From contig JAEMRB010000026.1 in the NCBI GenBank assembly GCA_016463555.1, positions 1 through 11,311 on the forward strand: 11,311 nucleotides of DNA, in the 5' to 3' direction. The notes below the pieces were generated by a model, which was not told where the DNA came from, did not search any database, and worked only from the letters and a program-made list of their open reading frames with translations. A program made the position numbers and the translations under genes. Positions 7,915 to 11,311 of this stretch are shown piece by piece (the first letter of the stretch is position 1; each line of letters starts with the position of its first letter). Source of the DNA: Chloroflexota bacterium. Its GTDB lineage: Bacteria > Chloroflexota > Limnocylindria > Limnocylindrales > Limnocylindraceae.

Positions 7915-8966
7915 CGAATCGTTTCGCCGGACTCCTTACGCTTCGCCAGCGCGCTAATCACCTCAAGGGCGGCACGGTTGGCGATCATCGCCGTCGACTC
8001 AGCCCAGTCATACGGTGGTGAGACCTCAACGATGTCCATCCCTGCGATCGGGACCTGTGCCGCAATCTGGCGGAGCCCACGAAGCAACTCGCGCGAGAGC
8101 ATCCCTCCTGGCTCTGGTGTGCCCGTTCCTGGCGCGAGGCCCGGATCGACCACATCAATATCAAGGCTGATCCAGATCGCATCTGGGCCGTCGAGCGCCT
8201 CGGCGATGGCGGTTGCGATGACCGCCTCCGAGCCACGCTCCTCGATCTCGGTCATGAAGTGACTGCGCATGCCGTGCTCGCGCATCCAACCGAGCGTCTC
8301 CTTATCGGGGAAGTAGCCGCGCAGGCCGACCTGCACAAAGTTCTTGCCGAGCACCGCGCCAGATTCGATCAGGCGCCGCATTGGCGAACCGTGGCTGTGG
8401 AGCGATCCGTAGCCGTCAATGGAGGCGTCGGCGTGGGCATCGAAGTGCAGGATGCCGATGCGCTGCGGCCAACGCATCTCGGCAATCGCCGTTGCATTGG
8501 GCCACGTAATCGAGTGATCGCCACCGAGCACAATCGGGATCGCACCAGTCTCGGCAACTTCGCGCACCTTGCGATAGATGGCGCCGTGTCCGTGCTCAAG
8601 ACGTCCTGGGTAGACGAGAGCGTCACCGGCATCAACGGCGGTGAGAGCGGTAAACGGCTCAACGCCCACCTGCAGTGAGTGCAGGGTGCCAGTTTGGTAT
8701 TGCGCCTCGCGAATGGCGCGAGGGCCGAAGCGTGTGCCGGGACGATGTGTGACCGCATCATCAAACGGTGCACCGATGATGGCGATGTCGGCCTTGCGAC
8801 GACGGATCTCAGCCACATCCTCAACCCACGGGAGTTGAGCGAAGCTGACCGGCCCCGCATACGAGGGGCGATCGAGTGGGTCGCGCTGCTCTGGGGTGCC
8901 GTTCCAGCCGAGCGCGGCGAGGGAGGCGGCGAAGGGTGGGGTATTCGGGCTCATATTGATCACCAT
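7896..8966 (-). CDS. speB: Agmatinase-like ureohydrolase
   Basis: Binuclear manganese hydrolase of the arginase/agmatinase family, 356 residues. Agmatinase would split agmatine into putrescine and urea. All six metal ligands are visible: His151 in GGDHS, Asp176, His178 and Asp180 in HFDAHAD, and Asp269 and Asp271 in SLDIDVVDPG. The family tail TGTPEPGG (281-288) and EVSPPYD are present. The middle part (SLHSHGSPMRRLIESG, then QVGLRGYFP) fits the agmatinase/guanidinobutyrase branch rather than arginase. Substrate cannot be fixed by eye: agmatine is likeliest; guanidinobutyrate or another guanidino compound is possible. Metal occupancy is also unproven, since some relatives use nickel. It opens a set with the methyltransferase (19-base overlap) and murI. 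ATG 8966 is chosen; Met5 (8954) is an alternative. A TAGGAT box at 9024-9019 would give a short leader of about 46 bases. Confidence 0.88.
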   Translation of the reverse strand: MVINMSPNTPPFAASLAALGWNGTPEQRDPLDRPSYAGPVSFAQLPWVEDVAEIRRRKADIAIIGAPFDDAVTHRPGTRFGPRAIREAQYQTGTLHSLQVGVEPFTALTAVDAGDALVYPGRLEHGHGAIYRKVREVAETGAIPIVLGGDHSITWPNATAIAEMRWPQRIGILHFDAHADASIDGYGSLHSHGSPMRRLIESGAVLGKNFVQVGLRGYFPDKETLGWMREHGMRSHFMTEIEERGSEAVIATAIAEALDGPDAIWISLDIDVVDPGLAPGTGTPEPGGMLSRELLRGLRQIAAQVPIAGMDIVEVSPPYDWAESTAMIANRAALEVISALAKRKESGETIRWEPSR

Positions 8967-9018
8967 CTTGCTCAGATGCGCCGCCGGTGCGAGCCGACGT
9001 CCAGCAGGGCGCGTGGCA

Positions 9019-9024
9019 ATCCTA
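9019..9024 (-). promoter_or_regulatory. Putative -10 box upstream of the ureohydrolase operon
   Basis: TAGGAT on the minus strand, the same hexamer as at 1371-1376 and 5486-5491, lies in the 84-base gap before the ureohydrolase gene. Six bases further on there is no start codon, so unlike the other promoters it would give a leader of about 46 bases. The -35 region (TCGAAT with 17-base spacing) is weak. Confidence rests on the hexamer and its position only. Confidence 0.35.
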
Positions 9025-9025
9025 C

Positions 9026-9039
9026 ACCCCTCCAGGGGT
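9026..9039. repeat. Short inverted repeat beside the ureohydrolase promoter
   Basis: ACCCCTCCAGGGGT: two perfect 6-base arms around a 2-base centre. It ends 2 bases upstream of the TAGGAT box, inside the spacer where a repressor or activator could bind. It is too tight and lacks a T-run, so it is not a good intrinsic terminator for the membrane-protein gene ending at 9051. Operator function is inference. Confidence 0.4.
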
Positions 9040-9050
9040 AGATTCGAGGC

Positions 9051-9563
9051 CTAGACCGAGTCGATCTCACTCCGTGAAATTGCCGCCTCGGCCACGACCA
9101 CGAGGGCGACGCCGATCAGCAGCCCGGTAGGCCCACCGAGGCCAATGATGCGCAGGGCGAGGTAGCCACCGATCAGGGCCCCCGCGAACAACCCGCGCCG
9201 CACGCACCGCCGCCGGCGTACCCGCCAGACACCTGGATGCCCCTGAAAGGAGCGCAGCAGAAGGAGCCCCGTGAGCCCGAGCGTCACGGTGAGAGCCAGC
9301 GCACCCGCAACGGCAAGGGCGCGCGTCGGTTCGTCAACGGGATCAATCGTGAGCGCTCCGCCAATAGTGACCAGCGCCGCGATCAGCGCGCCTAGGCCGA
9401 GGAGGCGGATGAGCCGCTGATCTCCGGCGGGGATGCGTGGTGGTGTGGGAGCCGCGGCGGCGGTGCGCAACACCTTCCCCGCAAACGGCGTAGCCGGCTG
9501 TTGATCGAGCGGCAGCTCAAGCTGCTCTGCAGCGTTGCGCCGCTCTCCATCACGGAGCGTCAT
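9051..9563 (-). CDS. Four-helix membrane protein with a QLELPL motif in its N-terminal tail
   Basis: 170 residues, no family recognised. A hydrophilic N-terminal tail of about 50 residues is followed by likely membrane segments at about 51-73, 82-105, 124-142 and 145-163. An Arg-rich loop (WRVRRRRCVRR, 113-123) between helices 2 and 3 suggests that this loop is cytoplasmic, which would also place both termini in the cytoplasm. The tail carries EQLELPLD; QLELPL (14-19) resembles the bacterial sliding-clamp-binding hexapeptide QLxLPL. Its ATG overlaps the TGA of the upstream helicase-nuclease gene (ATGA, 4 bases), so the two are translationally coupled. This coupling and the open frame make it a convincing gene. 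Function is unknown, and a clamp-binding role is only a hypothesis. Confidence 0.75.
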   Translation of the reverse strand: MTLRDGERRNAAEQLELPLDQQPATPFAGKVLRTAAAAPTPPRIPAGDQRLIRLLGLGALIAALVTIGGALTIDPVDEPTRALAVAGALALTVTLGLTGLLLLRSFQGHPGVWRVRRRRCVRRGLFAGALIGGYLALRIIGLGGPTGLLIGVALVVVAEAAISRSEIDSV

Positions 9564-11311
9564 GCGGGCCGCCCCGCCGGAGCCTTCGATGCTGGGCAGA
9601 GCTCACGGTACGAGCAGTAGGTGCAGGTCATCAACTCTGGCTTTGGATCCATGACGCCAGCCAGGATCCCCTCCGCTGCAACCACGATCAGTTCGCGCGC
9701 CTTCACGATGCGCTTCGGCTCCACCGGCACGGTGGCAACACGGCCGGTGTCGAGGAAGCGCAGGCTCACCTCGTCGGGGAGGCGCCCCGTTACAGCGCGC
9801 CAAGCCAGCGCGTAGAGCTGCAACTGGAGCGACTCTTTCGCCCGCTTGCGGCTCGCATCGTCATCATCGCGACCGCCGGTCTTGTAATCGCTGACCACCA
9901 CCCACTCATCGTCGCCGAGCGGCAGAGTTGGGCGCACGACGTCACCCGGCACATCAATGGTCGGAATCGGAGCGCTGCGACCCTCGGGTGGAAGTGCCTG
10001 CACATCGACGCGATCCCAACGGCCGCGAATCTTGTGCCCACCAAGTTCAAACGAGAAGTCTTTCTCAACGTAGGCCGGCGCGTGGCCTGTTGCGATCTCC
10101 TCACTGCGGAATCGTGCGATCGCCTCCTGCGCCGCCGTATGGCGAGCCTCTTCGTGGCTGCGCGAAAGGAAGCCGGCACTCTGCCAACTGCGCTCAAGGG
10201 CGGCATAAAGCTCGTCGAGTTGCGGCGGTGCGCCCACCATCTGTCCGCGATGGAACTCGGCGACCGCGGCATGCATCGCGGCGCCGTACGTTGCAGAGTG
10301 ATGCGGCGGCAGCGGAATGCGGAGGCGTTGCTGATAGTGGTAGCGCAGCGGGCAGGCAATGAAGGCCTCAATCGCCGTAAAGCTCAAGGTGAGTGGCGCA
10401 CTCTCCCCCGCCCCAGGTTCGCGCACGGGGAGAACCGGGAGTGGCGGAGCGACAATCGCGAGGCCATCAATTTTGGAGGTCGGCTCACCGGTTAACGGGA
10501 ACTCTTCAAGTTGCTCTCGGCTCAGGTCGAGTGCCTCGGCAACAAATCGGCTGACCTTACGCGGTCGCACACCGCCACTGCTCCGCTCTGCAGCGGTGAG
10601 CGCCAAGCGTTCGCACGCCCTGGTCAGTGCGACATAGGCGAGGCGTCGCTCCTCGCGCAGCGCCTCTTCGTCTGCCTCTGTTGGTCCGTCTGGGGCACGA
10701 GGGTCGCGCGGCACCACATCATCAGAGCCGCCGAGCTCTGCAGCGAGCGCGAGGCGCGGCGGTCGACCCTTGGCCGGGAAGCGCCCCTCAACGAGGTTCG
10801 CAGCAAAGACGACGGGGAACTCCAGCCCCTTCGCCTGGTGAATGGTGAGGAGCGCGACCGCATCAAGGTCGGGATCAACATCGGCGGCCGACGGATCATC
10901 CCCCGCCTCACCGAGCTCCTCGAGGTAGCGCACCAGGAATGGGGCGCGATCAAGCTCCAGCAGTCGGCTGCGGGAGCGCACCACATCGAAGAGGCGTCCG
11001 ATGTTGCGAATGCGCTCATCGGACTCCGGAGTTGCTTCGCGGGTGAGCTCGGCGAGCAGGCCCGACTCACGCAGCCAGCGGTAGAGCACCTCACCACTCG
11101 TCCGCTCCACGCTCTCTTGCACGACACCGGCGAGGCGTTCAAGGAGTCGCTCGGTGGCCTCATGCCCCGCCCCAACCGTTGCGAGGCTCTCCCGCAGTGA
11201 GACATGATCGCGGCGCGACTTCCCGACCGCGGCGGCCAGGATCGTGGGTGGCACCTTGAAGCGCGACTCTGCGACGATCAGGAAGAGTGGTGCCGCGGCA
11301 TCTGGGTCGGC
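9560..11311 (-). CDS. UvrD-like helicase fused to an Fe-S PD-(D/E)XK nuclease, N-terminus off the right edge
   Basis: 583 residues of a larger DNA-repair enzyme; the frame is open to the last base of the window, so the Walker A ATPase part lies beyond it. Superfamily 1 helicase motifs are seen at 10846-10820 (TIHQAKGLE) and 10648-10604 (RRLAYVALTRACERL, with the arginine finger region). A RecB/AddB-type nuclease follows: YGAAMH with its His at 10273-10271, GRWDRVD around 10024-10004, VSDYKTG with the catalytic Asp codon starting at 9889, and QLQLYA from 9826. Four cysteines, one at 10354-10352 (ACPLRY) and three in CTYCSYRELC at 9625-9596, match the 4Fe-4S arrangement of AddB and Cas4 nucleases. 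Likely a double-strand-break end-processing helicase-nuclease related to AddA/AddB or AdnAB. The membrane-protein gene downstream overlaps by 4 bases. Confidence 0.9.
   Translation of the reverse strand, partial: ADPDAAAPLFLIVAESRFKVPPTILAAAVGKSRRDHVSLRESLATVGAGHEATERLLERLAGVVQESVERTSGEVLYRWLRESGLLAELTREATPESDERIRNIGRLFDVVRSRSRLLELDRAPFLVRYLEELGEAGDDPSAADVDPDLDAVALLTIHQAKGLEFPVVFAANLVEGRFPAKGRPPRLALAAELGGSDDVVPRDPRAPDGPTEADEEALREERRLAYVALTRACERLALTAAERSSGGVRPRKVSRFVAEALDLSREQLEEFPLTGEPTSKIDGLAIVAPPLPVLPVREPGAGESAPLTLSFTAIEAFIACPLRYHYQQRLRIPLPPHHSATYGAAMHAAVAEFHRGQMVGAPPQLDELYAALERSWQSAGFLSRSHEEARHTAAQEAIARFRSEEIATGHAPAYVEKDFSFELGGHKIRGRWDRVDVQALPPEGRSAPIPTIDVPGDVVRPTLPLGDDEWVVVSDYKTGGRDDDDASRKRAKESLQLQLYALAWRAVTGRLPDEVSLRFLDTGRVATVPVEPKRIVKARELIVVAAEGILAGVMDPKPELMTCTYCSYRELCPASKAPAGRPA

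Noticed and set aside
7331..7957. 208-codon frame opposite the methyltransferase and ureohydrolase genes
   Set aside because: Ser/Arg/Ala-rich antisense translation crossing a gene boundary; no motifs.
9026..9039. Inverted repeat as an intrinsic terminator for the membrane-protein gene
   Set aside because: The 2-base centre is too tight for a normal hairpin and no T-run follows on the minus strand; kept as a possible operator instead.
10492..10512. A second clamp-binding-like sequence (QLEEF) in the helicase-nuclease
   Set aside because: The fourth position is Glu where the motif needs Leu or a similar residue; it is too weak to claim.
10511..11200. 229-codon frame opposite the helicase-nuclease gene
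   Set aside because: No domain or promoter; the minus-strand frame carries helicase motifs and is coupled to its neighbour.

Overview
The window is high-GC, very compact bacterial chromosome. Ten protein genes fill almost all of it. The largest non-coding gap is about 84 bases, so no gene-free stretch exceeds 300 bases. I see no tRNA, rRNA, CRISPR array, insertion sequence or phage gene. The mix of genes and the style of the proteins suggest a high-GC Chloroflexota (Limnocylindria-like) or actinobacterial genome with streamlining. This taxonomic reading is inference from general appearance, not a computed result.

Layout, left to right. (1) A divergent pair of aldehyde dehydrogenases: one on the minus strand runs off the left edge (1-1364), the other is a complete, aminobutyraldehyde-dehydrogenase-like enzyme (1425-2957, +). 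(2) A short FtsB/DivIC-like division protein (2964-3368, -), divergent from a small acidic protein of unknown function (3439-3855, +). (3) A CapA-family lipoprotein (3872-5479, -), divergent from a 5'-methylthioadenosine/S-adenosylhomocysteine nucleosidase (5497-6252, +). (4) A long minus-strand run read from the right edge: a UvrD-like helicase fused to an iron-sulfur PD-(D/E)XK nuclease (11311-9560, N-terminus off the window), a coupled four-helix membrane protein (9563-9051), then an overlapping three-gene set of agmatinase-like ureohydrolase, SAM-dependent methyltransferase and glutamate racemase (8966-6249).

How the genes may work together. The agmatinase-like enzyme (putrescine production) and the aminobutyraldehyde-dehydrogenase-like enzyme (putrescine breakdown to GABA) could belong to one polyamine route, although they are not in one operon. 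The nucleosidase recycles methylthioadenosine, a by-product of spermidine synthesis, and the S-adenosylhomocysteine left by methyltransferases. FtsB-like protein, CapA-like lipoprotein and glutamate racemase are cell-envelope functions. The helicase-nuclease is a DNA-repair or recombination enzyme.

The most informative signal outside the genes is in the promoters. Four start codons sit exactly 6 bases after a TAnnnT hexamer, a fifth sits 7 bases after one, and a sixth sits 6 bases after a weaker hexamer that has a TTGACG box 17 bases upstream. No Shine-Dalgarno sequence is visible at any of these starts. This is what leaderless transcripts look like. At 5485-5491 a single symmetric heptamer supplies overlapping -10 boxes for both strands, so one site may drive two divergent leaderless genes. 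I found no clear new multi-gene system: most of the window is recognisable metabolic and housekeeping genes.
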